From positions 1 through 35,928 of the forward strand of contig WTIL01000036.1 in assembly GCA_011522725.1 (NCBI GenBank): a stretch of 35,928 nt of DNA, in the 5' to 3' direction. The notes under the pieces were generated by a model, which worked only from the letters and a program-made list of their open reading frames with translations, was not told the origin of the DNA and searched no databases. This document shows positions 1 through 8,459 of this stretch, piece by piece (the stretch's first letter is position 1; each line of letters begins with the position of its first letter). Made by a program: the position numbers and the translations under genes. This DNA comes from Rhodospirillaceae bacterium (GTDB lineage Bacteria; Pseudomonadota; Alphaproteobacteria; Puniceispirillales; Puniceispirillaceae).

Positions 1-7
1 CGCGGCA

Positions 8-36
8 TTGTGTTTGCCGGGCCATGACCTTATAAC
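8..36 (+). promoter_or_regulatory. Candidate sigma-70 promoter for the Pcm-like gene and tolC
   Basis: A TTGTGT hexamer (8-13) is separated by 17 bases from TATAAC (31-36), which is close to the consensus layout. The start site would fall near 43, about 50 bases before the ATG at 95. Seen in sequence only; not tested. Confidence 0.45.
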
Positions 37-50
37 CTCCACAAATCAAA

Positions 51-64
51 GCCCTTGCAAGGGC
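51..64. promoter_or_regulatory. 14-base perfect palindrome in the leader
   Basis: GCCCTTGCAAGGGC is perfectly self-complementary and lies between the candidate start site and the first gene's ATG. It could be an operator for a dimeric regulator or a small RNA hairpin. No T-run follows, so it is not a typical terminator. Confidence 0.4.
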
Positions 65-94
65 AGTTCTGTTTTCAGGTGCCGGATAGAGAAA

Positions 95-760
95 ATGGAC
101 AATACACATTTCAGCCTTGCCCGCCAGACGATGGTCGATTGCCAGATCAGGCCGACCAAGGTCACCGATGAAGCCATCATTGATGCTTTTGCCACAGTCC
201 CGCGCGAGGCCTTTGTGGGCCGCAACCAGCGCGCCATCGCCTATGTCGATGAAGATCTGCCGTTGCCGGGCGGACGCTGCATGATGGAGCCGATGGTCAT
301 GGCGCGGATGATCCAGGCCATGCAGGTCTCGAAAGGTGACAATGTTCTGGTGATCGGAGCCGCCACAGGCTACGGCACAGCGATCCTTGGAAAGCTCGCC
401 GGTTCCGTCATCGCTGTCGAGACACGCACGCAGATGGTCGAGAAGGCGCAGGAAACGCTCGTCTCGATCGGCACCGACAACGCTGTCGCGATCAAGGGGC
501 GGCTGACCGATGGGTTTGCCAAGGAAGGGCCCTATGACGCCATCCTTGTCGAAGGCGCGGTCGAAACCGTGCCCGAGCGCATTCTGAAGCAACTTGGCAA
601 TGGCGGCAGGCTTGTCGCCGTGTGGCGTCCGGCGGACGCCGCGGTAGGGGTCGCCAGCGTCTGGACCATGGCTGGCGATGATTTTGTCCGCAAGCCGTTG
701 TTCGACGCACAGGTGCCAGTGCTTGACGAATTCCGTTGTAAACGCGAATTTGTATTCTAA
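95..760 (+). CDS. Protein-L-isoaspartate O-methyltransferase family protein (degenerate Pcm paralog)
   Basis: A 221-residue class I SAM-dependent methyltransferase of the Pcm family. The glycine-rich SAM loop (VLVIGAATGYGTAIL, about residues 84-98) and the acidic strand end (VIAVE) are present. Where true Pcm proteins carry TISQP, with a conserved active-site serine, this protein has CMMEP at residues 62-66, so the serine is replaced by Met64. It may therefore bind SAM without repairing isoaspartate. A second, canonical Pcm lies at 19484-20110. The gene is directly upstream of tolC, a frequent alphaproteobacterial arrangement. I chose the ATG at 95 because the family alignment begins just after it; an in-frame upstream ATG at 8 would add 29 residues unlike the family and would cover the promoter. 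Confidence 0.85.
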   Translation: MDNTHFSLARQTMVDCQIRPTKVTDEAIIDAFATVPREAFVGRNQRAIAYVDEDLPLPGGRCMMEPMVMARMIQAMQVSKGDNVLVIGAATGYGTAILGKLAGSVIAVETRTQMVEKAQETLVSIGTDNAVAIKGRLTDGFAKEGPYDAILVEGAVETVPERILKQLGNGGRLVAVWRPADAAVGVASVWTMAGDDFVRKPLFDAQVPVLDEFRCKREFVF

Positions 761-815
761 CGGACTGGAGGCGAGGGGAGCGTCGAAGGTCAAACGCCCT
801 GAAAGCAGAGATTTT

Positions 816-2402
816 ATGCGCCCTTCACTTACACCCCTTACAATCTGCGTAACGGTTATTGCAACCTTTCTGGCGACATCTGTGCCTGCCGGCGCTGTGA
901 CGCTTGAAGAGACTTTGCGGGCGGCGCTGTCCAACAGCCTGACCCTTCAATCCGCGCGCAAATCATGGCTCGCCAGCCGTGAGGATATCGGCACGGCGGT
1001 TTCGACATCGGAATGGCGTGCCACCGGAACGCTGACCGGCAACCAGTACAAGACGGATGCGAAGGGCGCGACAAAGAGCGGGTTTCTTGATTCGCAGAGC
1101 GTCAACGCCACGGTCAGCCTGAGCCGCAACCTGTATGACGGCGGCCAGACGGACGAGAATGCACGACTTGGCGCGATCCGGCTCGATATCGCCGAAGCGC
1201 GTTACAGAGCCGCCGAGCAGCAGGTTCTTCTGGGAACGATCGAGACTTATCTGTCGGTGCTGAAGGCCAACCGCGAGGTCGCGCTGAACGAGGCCAATGT
1301 CGCAAGGCTTGAGGAGCACGTGAATGCGGCGCGGGTGCGGCTCGAAGCCGGGGCGGCGACCCAGACCCAGCTGGCCCAGGCCGAAGCCCGGCTGTCACGG
1401 GCGCGCACCACCTTGATTGATGCTCTTACCGGTCTTCGCAATGCCGAGGATTCATTCCTGACAGCGACCGGCCTCGAGGCCGGCAATCTGGACCCGGACA
1501 TTGATGCCGGCATGTTGCCGGTAACGCTGATTGAAGCTGACGACATGGCGCGCCAATACAGCCCTGATGTCGCCATTGCGCGCCTGACGGTCGATGTGTC
1601 GACGCAGCAGTTCAATGCCCTGATGGCGAGCGTCAAGCCGACGGTCGCATTCTCGCTGAACGCGACGGAGTCGATGGCGGAGGGGACCCGGTCCGACAAA
1701 ACCGAGTTATCGGCCCAGATCAAGCTGTCCTCGCCGCTGATGCCGACCGGATCGATCCGTGCCAAGTCGCGCAGCCTTTCGGCAAGCCTCGAGGCCGCCA
1801 AATTCGACCGTGACAACGCCTTGCGGTCAGCCAGCCTTGCTGTTCGAAACGCCTTTCGCAATCTCGAGACGGCACGCTCGCACAGCGCCGCTGTCAATGC
1901 CGAGCTTGCCGCATCGCGCCTTGTTGCCACAGGCATTACCAATGAATTCCAGTTTGGCCAGAAGACAACACTGGACGTTCTGGACGCCGAACAGGATGTC
2001 AGCGATGCCGAACTGCGCGGGGTAAGCGCAGATCACGCGATCCTGATGGCGGCCTTCCGCCTGCGGGCCGCAAGCGGCATGCTGTCTGCCAGTTCCTTCA
2101 ACCTTGACGGTGTTCTGGGCCCGCTTCAGGACATGCAGCCGATCGAGCCACGCTTCACGAGCTGGGTGCCGCTGAACGTCGAATGGCCGGAAGGTGACGG
2201 CGGGGCTTCGGATGCCGGGGCTGCTGATGCGGAGGTCGATTCGCAGCCCGAGACGGAAGAGACGAGCCTGGTGGTTCCGGTGGAAGAGCCAGAGACAATC
2301 GAGGTCACCGAAACGGCTGTGCTGGTCCAGTTGGATGATGCCGGACCAATTGCTGCCGAAAATAGCGGCATCGTGTGGGACATCCGCACGAACCAGCCCT
2401 GA
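816..2402 (+). CDS. tolC: TolC family outer membrane efflux/secretion channel
   Basis: A 528-residue outer membrane protein. A signal peptide (positive start, hydrophobic TICVTVIATFLATSV, cleavage probably after AGA near residue 27) precedes two TolC/OEP repeats of long alpha-helical coiled coil and short beta strands, ending near residue 450. TolC trimers form the outer-membrane exit duct for type I secretion and RND/ABC efflux pumps. The last 75 or so residues are acidic and low in complexity (about 455-528), beyond the usual end of the family. The start at 816 is chosen because it begins the signal peptide; a longer in-frame version would overlap the upstream gene. It sits 55 bases after the methyltransferase gene, probably co-transcribed. 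No partner inner-membrane pump is encoded in the window. Confidence 0.9.
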   Translation: MRPSLTPLTICVTVIATFLATSVPAGAVTLEETLRAALSNSLTLQSARKSWLASREDIGTAVSTSEWRATGTLTGNQYKTDAKGATKSGFLDSQSVNATVSLSRNLYDGGQTDENARLGAIRLDIAEARYRAAEQQVLLGTIETYLSVLKANREVALNEANVARLEEHVNAARVRLEAGAATQTQLAQAEARLSRARTTLIDALTGLRNAEDSFLTATGLEAGNLDPDIDAGMLPVTLIEADDMARQYSPDVAIARLTVDVSTQQFNALMASVKPTVAFSLNATESMAEGTRSDKTELSAQIKLSSPLMPTGSIRAKSRSLSASLEAAKFDRDNALRSASLAVRNAFRNLETARSHSAAVNAELAASRLVATGITNEFQFGQKTTLDVLDAEQDVSDAELRGVSADHAILMAAFRLRAASGMLSASSFNLDGVLGPLQDMQPIEPRFTSWVPLNVEWPEGDGGASDAGAADAEVDSQPETEETSLVVPVEEPETIEVTETAVLVQLDDAGPIAAENSGIVWDIRTNQP

Positions 2403-2451
2403 GCAGGCCGGTGCCGTCCGTGCGGCGTTGTTGTGAAAGGACCCGCCGAGG

Positions 2452-2922
2452 GTGAGCCAGAAACAGGAAAACGACGGCGAAACGGATGCCATGGCAGCGA
2501 TCCGCGAGGCTGTCGAGGAACGGCAGAAGGCGTTCGGCGCCCTTGATGACGGCATCCTCGACCTCGACGAGGTTGTCTGGCGCAGTCCGGCGAGGGCGAT
2601 TATCGATCCGACCGATACGATCAGCCGTCTAGCCGAAGAGGCCGACAAGGTCGCCAAAGGCATTGAGGATGTACCGCCGGTTGCCAGAATACACAGGCCT
2701 CGCGCCGAACCCGACTTCGGAACGGCGGGCAGGAAATCTTCTTCCGCCGCGGCTGGCGAGAACGCCGAGGCCAGCATCAGGGCGCTTGTGATGGCAACGC
2801 TCGAGGAGCAGGGCAAAATAGGCCCTGACGGCAAGCTGGCGGTCAGTGAAGAGGAGGTCAGGCGCATGGTCCGCGAACATATAGACCAGTGGATGGCACA
2901 GCAGATGAGCGCGGGTGACTAA
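2452..2922 (+). CDS. Divergent DUF2497/PopZ-like protein
   Basis: A 156-residue acidic, Ala/Glu-rich protein with no membrane segment or signal. It lies between tolC and valS, where many Alphaproteobacteria encode PopZ (DUF2497), the polar organizing protein. Weak matches support orthology: an N-terminal helix starting MSQKQE followed by AAIREAVEER, a segment ILDLDEVV (residues 35-42) resembling the PopZ consensus LxLTEVV, and a C-terminal helix (VRRMVREHIDQWMAQQM) at the position of the PopZ oligomerization helices. The usual C-terminal block with RPMLKEWLD is not recognisable. The start is a GTG 49 bases after the tolC stop. The PopZ role is an inference from position and weak similarity; it could also be an unrelated small acidic protein. 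Confidence 0.6.
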   Translation: MSQKQENDGETDAMAAIREAVEERQKAFGALDDGILDLDEVVWRSPARAIIDPTDTISRLAEEADKVAKGIEDVPPVARIHRPRAEPDFGTAGRKSSSAAAGENAEASIRALVMATLEEQGKIGPDGKLAVSEEEVRRMVREHIDQWMAQQMSAGD

Positions 2923-3069
2923 GCCGCATTGCAGAACGCCTCCGAAATGCGTAGAAACGCCAACCGAGACCGCTTGAACACACAGGATTGATCCATCGCC
3001 GCTGACCGGTGCGGGAACGAGCCCCCCGCCCAGACAAGACGCGGCGATCTTATTTTGTCAGAACCGATC

Positions 3070-5730
3070 ATGTCAGATACAGAACTCGCCAAGACCTACG
3101 ATCCGAAGATCATCGAAGCAGACTGGTACGAACGCTGGGAAGGCGGCGGCAATTTCGCCTGTGACCCGTCTTCGGAAGCCGAACCTTATGTGATCATGAT
3201 GCCGCCGCCGAATGTGACCGGCAGCCTGCATATGGGCCATGCCCTTACATTCACGCTTCAGGACCTGCTGATCCGGTTCAACCGCATGCGCGGCCGCGAC
3301 ACGCTGTGGCAGCCGGGTCAGGACCATGCCGGCATCGCGACGCAGATGGTGGTCGAACGCCAGCTGGCCGAACAGGGCATCGACCGGCGCGACATGGGCC
3401 GTGAAAAGTTCCTCGAGCGGATGTGGGAATGGAAGGCGGAGTCGGGCGGCACAATCCAGCGCCAGATGCGCCGGCTCGGCGCCTCGCCGGACTGGGAACG
3501 CAACCGGTTTACCCTCGATGCCGGGCTGTCGCGCGCCGTCATCAAGATTTTTGTCCAGATGCACCGCGACGGGCTGATCTATCGCGACAAGCGGCTGGTC
3601 AACTGGGACCCGAAACTGCTGACCGCCATCTCCGACCTCGAGGTCGAGCAGCGCGAGCAGGAAAGCTCGATGTGGCACCTCAAATACAGGCTTGAGGGAT
3701 CAGAGGACGAATATATCTCCATCGCGACGACCCGCCCCGAAACCATGCTTGGCGACGGCGCCGTGGCCGTTCATCCGGACGACGAGCGCTACAGGCATAT
3801 GGTCGGCCGTATGTGCATCCTGCCGCTGTCGAACCGGCCGATCCCGATCATCGCCGACGAATATCCTGATCCGGAAAAAGGGTCGGGCGCGGTGAAGATC
3901 ACCCCGGCGCATGACTTCAACGACTTTGAGGTCGGCCGCCGCCACGATCTGCCGCTGATCAACCTGATGACGGCGCAGGCAAAGATGGAAGCCATTCCGG
4001 AAATTCCGGAAAAATATCAGGGCATGGACCGGTACGAGGCGCGCAAGCAGATCCTTGCCGACCTTGCCGAAGAAGGGCTGGTCGAGCGCGAGGAGAAGGT
4101 GCTGAACAGCGTCCCGCACGGTGACCGTTCGGGCGTCGTCATCGAGCCCTGGCTGATGGACCAGTGGTATGTGAACGCCGCCGAACTGGCGAAGCCGGCG
4201 ATCGCCGCTGTCGAGGACGGGCGCACACGCTTCGTGCCGGAGCGCTGGTCGAAGACCTATTTCGAATGGATGCGCAACATCCAGCCATGGTGCATCTCGC
4301 GCCAGCTGTGGTGGGGGCATCGGATTCCCGCCTGGTACGGGCCAGACGACCATATCTTCGTCGAAGAGGATGAAGCGGCGGCGCTCGCCGCGGCACAGGC
4401 GCATTACGGCGAGGCCGTCGAGCTGCGCCGTGACGAGGATGTGCTCGACACCTGGTTCTCGAGCGGGTTGTGGCCGTTCTCGACCCTCGGCTGGCCGGAC
4501 GGGACGGACGAGGTGACACGCGACCTAGCGCGCTATTATCCGGGCGCGGTTCTGGTCACCGGGTTCGACATCATCTTTTTCTGGGTCGCCCGTATGATGA
4601 TGATGAGCATGTACGCCATGGACGGCGAAGTGCCGTTCCGGGATGTCTACATCCACGCCCTTGTCCGCGACGAGAAGGGCCAGAAGATGTCGAAATCCAA
4701 GGGCAATGTGATGGACCCGCTGGACCTGATCGACCAGTATGGCGCCGATCCGCTGCGCTTCACGCTGACAGCCATGGCCGCGCAGGGCCGCGACATCAAG
4801 ATGTCGACGACACGGCTGGAGAGCTACCGCAACTTCGCCACCAAGATCTGGAACGCCTGCCGTTTCCTGCAGATGAACGGCTGTACTGGCGGGGCAGGCG
4901 AGATTGACCTCGCAAAGGTCGAGGAGCCGGTCAACCGCTGGATCGTCGCCGAATATAACGAGGCGATTGCGAAGACCACTGCCGCCATCGAGGCCTACCG
5001 CTTCAACGAGGCGGCCGATGCGCTCTACAGCTTTGTCTGGCATTCCTATTGCGACTGGTATGTCGAGCTGATCAAGCCGCAGCTCGATGGCGATGCGACC
5101 GAGACCCGCGCCACTGCGGCAGCCATCCTTGCCGGATCGTTGCGCTTGCTGCATCCGATCATGCCCTACCTGACCGAAGAGCTGAACGAGAAGATCTTCG
5201 CCAGCAGCGACATGATGATCACCGAAGCCTGGCCGGATGCGGTCGCGCTTCCGCAGACGGATTCGCCGAAGGAGATTGGTTTTCTGATCAATCTTATCAG
5301 TGATATCAGATATATACGTTCCGAAATGAATGTACCACTTTCAGCGAAGCCTGTACTTCAGCTGCGCGGCGCTTCGGACCTTCAGACCCGGTCTGTCGAG
5401 GTGAACCGGGCAGCCTTGCTGCGGCTGGCCCGCCTCGAGGGGATCGAGACGGTCGAGAATTTCGGCAGCGGCACGGCACGTGGCACGGTTGACGGCGTCG
5501 ATATCGGGCTGCCGCTTGCCGGCATCCTCGATCTTGACGCGGAACGGGCGCGCCTTGAAAAGGCCATTGCCGCCGTTGGTGGCGAGATCGAGAAGATTTC
5601 GCGCAAGCTGGACAATCCCGGCTTCATCGCCAAGGCGCCTGAAGAGGTGGTGGAAGAAAACCGTCGCCGGCTGGACGAGGAACAGACACGCCGCGCGGCG
5701 CTCGAAGCTGCGCTGTCACGTCTCGGCTGA
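3070..5730 (+). CDS. valS: Valyl-tRNA synthetase
   Basis: An 886-residue class Ia synthetase that charges tRNA-Val and edits mischarged threonine. The HIGH signature appears as HMGH (residues 54-57, after PPPNVTGSL) and the KMSKS loop is intact (539-543). The catalytic Rossmann fold is interrupted by the CP1 editing domain (ATTRPETMLGD, then GSGAVKITPAHD). An anticodon-binding helical domain and the C-terminal coiled-coil arm (ARLEKAIAAVGGEIEKISRKL) complete a full-length protein. An ATG at 3070 is used; a TTG five codons upstream is also open, and neither has a clear Shine-Dalgarno sequence. The 147 bases before it contain no recognisable promoter or T-box leader. Confidence 0.97.
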   Translation: MSDTELAKTYDPKIIEADWYERWEGGGNFACDPSSEAEPYVIMMPPPNVTGSLHMGHALTFTLQDLLIRFNRMRGRDTLWQPGQDHAGIATQMVVERQLAEQGIDRRDMGREKFLERMWEWKAESGGTIQRQMRRLGASPDWERNRFTLDAGLSRAVIKIFVQMHRDGLIYRDKRLVNWDPKLLTAISDLEVEQREQESSMWHLKYRLEGSEDEYISIATTRPETMLGDGAVAVHPDDERYRHMVGRMCILPLSNRPIPIIADEYPDPEKGSGAVKITPAHDFNDFEVGRRHDLPLINLMTAQAKMEAIPEIPEKYQGMDRYEARKQILADLAEEGLVEREEKVLNSVPHGDRSGVVIEPWLMDQWYVNAAELAKPAIAAVEDGRTRFVPERWSKTYFEWMRNIQPWCISRQLWWGHRIPAWYGPDDHIFVEEDEAAALAAAQAHYGEAVELRRDEDVLDTWFSSGLWPFSTLGWPDGTDEVTRDLARYYPGAVLVTGFDIIFFWVARMMMMSMYAMDGEVPFRDVYIHALVRDEKGQKMSKSKGNVMDPLDLIDQYGADPLRFTLTAMAAQGRDIKMSTTRLESYRNFATKIWNACRFLQMNGCTGGAGEIDLAKVEEPVNRWIVAEYNEAIAKTTAAIEAYRFNEAADALYSFVWHSYCDWYVELIKPQLDGDATETRATAAAILAGSLRLLHPIMPYLTEELNEKIFASSDMMITEAWPDAVALPQTDSPKEIGFLINLISDIRYIRSEMNVPLSAKPVLQLRGASDLQTRSVEVNRAALLRLARLEGIETVENFGSGTARGTVDGVDIGLPLAGILDLDAERARLEKAIAAVGGEIEKISRKLDNPGFIAKAPEEVVEENRRRLDEEQTRRAALEAALSRLG

Positions 5731-5790
5731 CAGGATGCCGTCACCTGCATTAAGGTGGCGGTCGCAACATCAATTGGAACACAGATCAGG

Positions 5791-5807
5791 TCAAACCCCG
5801 GGGTTGA
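5791..5807. promoter_or_regulatory. Near-palindrome abutting the dehydratase start codon
   Basis: TCAAACCCCGGGGTTGA is an inverted repeat with one bulged A and a perfect ACCCCGGGGT core, ending one base before the ATG at 5809. It covers the position where a ribosome-binding site would be, whose only G-rich stretch is the GGGG of the palindrome. Possible operator; function unknown. Confidence 0.35.
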
Positions 5808-5808
5808 T

Positions 5809-7656
5809 ATGAAAAATTCGAAGACAGTCCTCATCGACAAGAATCCAGGCCGGAACAGCCAGACATTCGGCGTCGCGCGCGAACTCGGCACTTCGGTGGA
5901 CCTGATCCACGAGCCGTCGATCGGCGTTGTCGGTAACAAGGGGGATTCCCAGTGCTATGTCGGCGTCCAGCCCAAGGTGGAAACCATCCATCAGGCGCTT
6001 CTGGCGCGTATCGGCACCGAGTCCGACAAGATGTCGATGCGGCTTGTGCAGCCGGAATTCACCATCGCCACCTCGGACGGCATCCGCAACGGCACCAAGG
6101 AAATGCGGTATTCGCTGATCGGGCGCGAGGTCACCAATGATTCGCTTTGCGAGCACCTGAGCGCTTCCGGCCTTGAGGGCGTGATCGCCGTCGTGGCCTG
6201 CGACAAGCCGCCCGTTGGAACGCTTGCCGCGATCCTGGAGCACAACCGCCCGGCCGTGATCATGTCGGACGGATCGATCCGCCCGGGAACCGATTCCGCC
6301 ACCGGCGAGCCGATCGATATCATCACCAGCTACCAGCTGGCAGGTAGCGACGACGAGGGGATGAAGCGCCGGATCGCGCTGGAGGCCTGCCCGGGCTTCG
6401 GCAGCTGTGGCGGCATGTTCACCTACAACACGATGCAGACCTTCATCGGCGTCGTCGGCATGCAGCCGCTTCATATGGTGTCTCCGGCGTCGCAGGATGA
6501 CCGCCGCCTGACCGAATTCCCCGACCAGCTGATCGACTGCCTCGACAACATGGTCGCCAAGGACATCAAGCCACGTGACATCGTCACCAACGAATCCATC
6601 CGCAACGCCATCATCGTGGCGATGGCGGTGGGTGGCTCGACCAACGTCATGCTGCACGCGCCGGAAATCGCCCGTGCCGCGGGCTACAGCAATTTCTCCG
6701 CCGATGTGATGAGCGCCGAGGAATTCAACCACCTGTCGACCAATGTCGTGCCGGTGATCGTCGATGCCCGTCCGTTCGGCCGGTTCTCGATGGTCGATAT
6801 CGACGCCAGGGGCGGCATTCAGGTCTTCGTGAAGGACCTGCTTGATGCCGGCCTGCTGAACGGCGATGTGCTGACCTGCACCGGCGAGACGCTTGCCGAG
6901 CAGCTGGCGCGCCTCGATCCGCCGGCGCCAGATGGCGATGTCATCCACAGCGTGGCAAAGCCCTACAAGCCGACCGGCGGCCTTCGCGTGCTCGGCGGCA
7001 ACCTGTCACCGGAATTCAGCGCCGTGCTGAAACTCGCCGGTGTCGAGGGTGGCCTCGAGAACAATATCTTCGCCGGCCGCGCCAAGGTGTTCGACGGCGA
7101 GCAGAAGCTGCTCGAGATGCTGGACGGCAACCCCGACCATTTCGAGGATGGCGATATGATCGTTGTCCGCTATGAAGGCCCGGTCGGCGGTCCCGGCATG
7201 CCCGAAATGCTGGACTCCACCTCGCGCATCACAGCGCTCTGCCGCGAGCGCGGCATCGTTGTCGGCCTGATGACGGACGGCCGCTTCTCCGGCGGTTCGG
7301 TCGGCCTTGTGATCGGCCATGTCGGTCCGGAGGCCGCTGTCGGCGGCCCGATCGGCCTGATCGAGCAGGGCGACGACATTCTGGTCGATCTGAACGACAA
7401 CACGCTCAGCTGCAAGCAGCTCGAGGATGACGCCGTGATGGCATCCCGCAAGGCGGCCTGGGACGCGGCCGTGGCCGCGAATGGCGGCACGCATCCGTCA
7501 GTCGGCGATGCCGATACAAGGCTGCTGAACCGCATGCGCTGTTCTGCGGTGTCGGCCGTTCATGGCGCCGGCATGCATCCGGGCGGACAGCTGTGGGTGA
7601 ACGAGCCGCGCAAGGCCGACAAGACCGGCTTCACGCCAAGCAACAGGCATCGCTAG
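5809..7656 (+). CDS. Divergent IlvD/Edd family dehydratase
   Basis: A 615-residue Fe-S dehydratase. The three cluster cysteines of the family are present: Cys49 (GDSQC), Cys131 (ACDKPP) and Cys199 (CPGFGSCGGMF). Also conserved are SDGI...MRYSL (about 89-102), with a likely metal-binding Asp90, and the C-terminal GRFSGGS...GHVGPEAAVGGPI block carrying the catalytic serine of dihydroxy-acid dehydratase. The first motif differs sharply from the usual NSWTEITPCN of IlvD, and the C-terminus (CSAVSAVHGAGMHPGGQL) is unlike IlvD or Edd. The fold and dehydration chemistry are secure; the substrate (2,3-dihydroxy acid or sugar acid) is not. ATG 5809 is preferred; an in-frame GTG at 5755 would add 18 residues. 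It follows valS by 78 bases and converges with xthA. Confidence 0.8.
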   Translation: MKNSKTVLIDKNPGRNSQTFGVARELGTSVDLIHEPSIGVVGNKGDSQCYVGVQPKVETIHQALLARIGTESDKMSMRLVQPEFTIATSDGIRNGTKEMRYSLIGREVTNDSLCEHLSASGLEGVIAVVACDKPPVGTLAAILEHNRPAVIMSDGSIRPGTDSATGEPIDIITSYQLAGSDDEGMKRRIALEACPGFGSCGGMFTYNTMQTFIGVVGMQPLHMVSPASQDDRRLTEFPDQLIDCLDNMVAKDIKPRDIVTNESIRNAIIVAMAVGGSTNVMLHAPEIARAAGYSNFSADVMSAEEFNHLSTNVVPVIVDARPFGRFSMVDIDARGGIQVFVKDLLDAGLLNGDVLTCTGETLAEQLARLDPPAPDGDVIHSVAKPYKPTGGLRVLGGNLSPEFSAVLKLAGVEGGLENNIFAGRAKVFDGEQKLLEMLDGNPDHFEDGDMIVVRYEGPVGGPGMPEMLDSTSRITALCRERGIVVGLMTDGRFSGGSVGLVIGHVGPEAAVGGPIGLIEQGDDILVDLNDNTLSCKQLEDDAVMASRKAAWDAAVAANGGTHPSVGDADTRLLNRMRCSAVSAVHGAGMHPGGQLWVNEPRKADKTGFTPSNRHR

Positions 7657-7678
7657 GTGATCGGGCGCGCCGGCGCCG

Positions 7679-8455
7679 TCAGGCGGGGTCGGCGAGTTCC
7701 ACCCAGACGGGTGTGTGGTCGGAGGGTTTTTCTTCGCCGCGCGGTCCCTTGTCGACGCCCGCGCCGGTGATCCGGTCGGCGGCCTCCGGTGACAGCAGCA
7801 GGTGGTCGATCCGCACGCCGTTGTCCTTTTGCCAGGCGCCGGCCTGATAATCCCAGTAGCTGTACAGAACCTCCGCCGGGTGGCAGGCTCGAAGCGCGTC
7901 GGTATAGCCGTCATGGCACAGGCTGTAGAAGGCGGCGCGGCTTTCCGGCCGGGTGAGGGCGTCGCCCTCCCAACCGGGCGGGTCGTAGCAGTCGATATCC
8001 TGCGGGATCACATTGAAATCGCCGCCGAGAACGACCGGCATTTCCGATGCCAGCATCTCGCCTGCACGGGCGCGCAGCCGTTTCATCCATGACAGCTTGT
8101 AGTCGAATTTCGGCCCAGGTGCCGGGTTTCCGTTCGGCAGGTAGATGGTGGCGACACGAACGCCGCCGACCGTGGCCTCCATGTAGCGGGCCTGCTCGTC
8201 CTCGTCATCGCCGGGAAGGCCGCTGGTGACGTCTTCCAGCGGCATCCGTGCGGCGATAGCGACGCCGTTATAGCTTTTCTGCCCGTGAAAGGCGACGTGC
8301 CAGCCAAGCTCCTGATAGGCCTCGACCGGGAAATTCACGTCCTGTGTCTTGGTTTCCTGGATCAGCAGGACATCACAGCTGCCGGCGCGCAGATAGTTCA
8401 GGATGTGGTCCTGCCGCGCCTTGGCGGAGTTCACGTTCCAGCTGGCGATTCGCAT
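7679..8455 (-). CDS. xthA: Exodeoxyribonuclease III / AP endonuclease
   Basis: A 258-residue enzyme of the exonuclease-endonuclease-phosphatase fold that cuts DNA at abasic sites and removes 3' blocks. All family active-site residues are visible: Asn7 (SWNVNS), Glu34 (QETK), Tyr105, Asp146 and Asn148 (GGDFN), Asp217-His218 (RIDH) and Asp246-His247 (SDHTPVW). Length matches bacterial XthA. It starts 4 bases after the erpA stop, so the two are almost surely co-transcribed, an arrangement common in Alphaproteobacteria. Its end faces the end of the dehydratase gene across 22 bases containing a short GC-rich palindrome (GGCGCGCCGGCGCC region). Confidence 0.95.
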   Translation of the reverse strand: MRIASWNVNSAKARQDHILNYLRAGSCDVLLIQETKTQDVNFPVEAYQELGWHVAFHGQKSYNGVAIAARMPLEDVTSGLPGDDEDEQARYMEATVGGVRVATIYLPNGNPAPGPKFDYKLSWMKRLRARAGEMLASEMPVVLGGDFNVIPQDIDCYDPPGWEGDALTRPESRAAFYSLCHDGYTDALRACHPAEVLYSYWDYQAGAWQKDNGVRIDHLLLSPEAADRITGAGVDKGPRGEEKPSDHTPVWVELADPA

Positions 8456-8459
8456 CGGA

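Noticed and set aside
2923-3069. T-box or attenuator leader upstream of valS
   Set aside because: No specifier hairpin, T-box sequence or terminator with T-run is visible, and T-boxes are rare in Alphaproteobacteria.
5791-6948. 385-codon minus-strand open frame inside the dehydratase gene
   Set aside because: Antisense shadow; the sense frame carries all family motifs.
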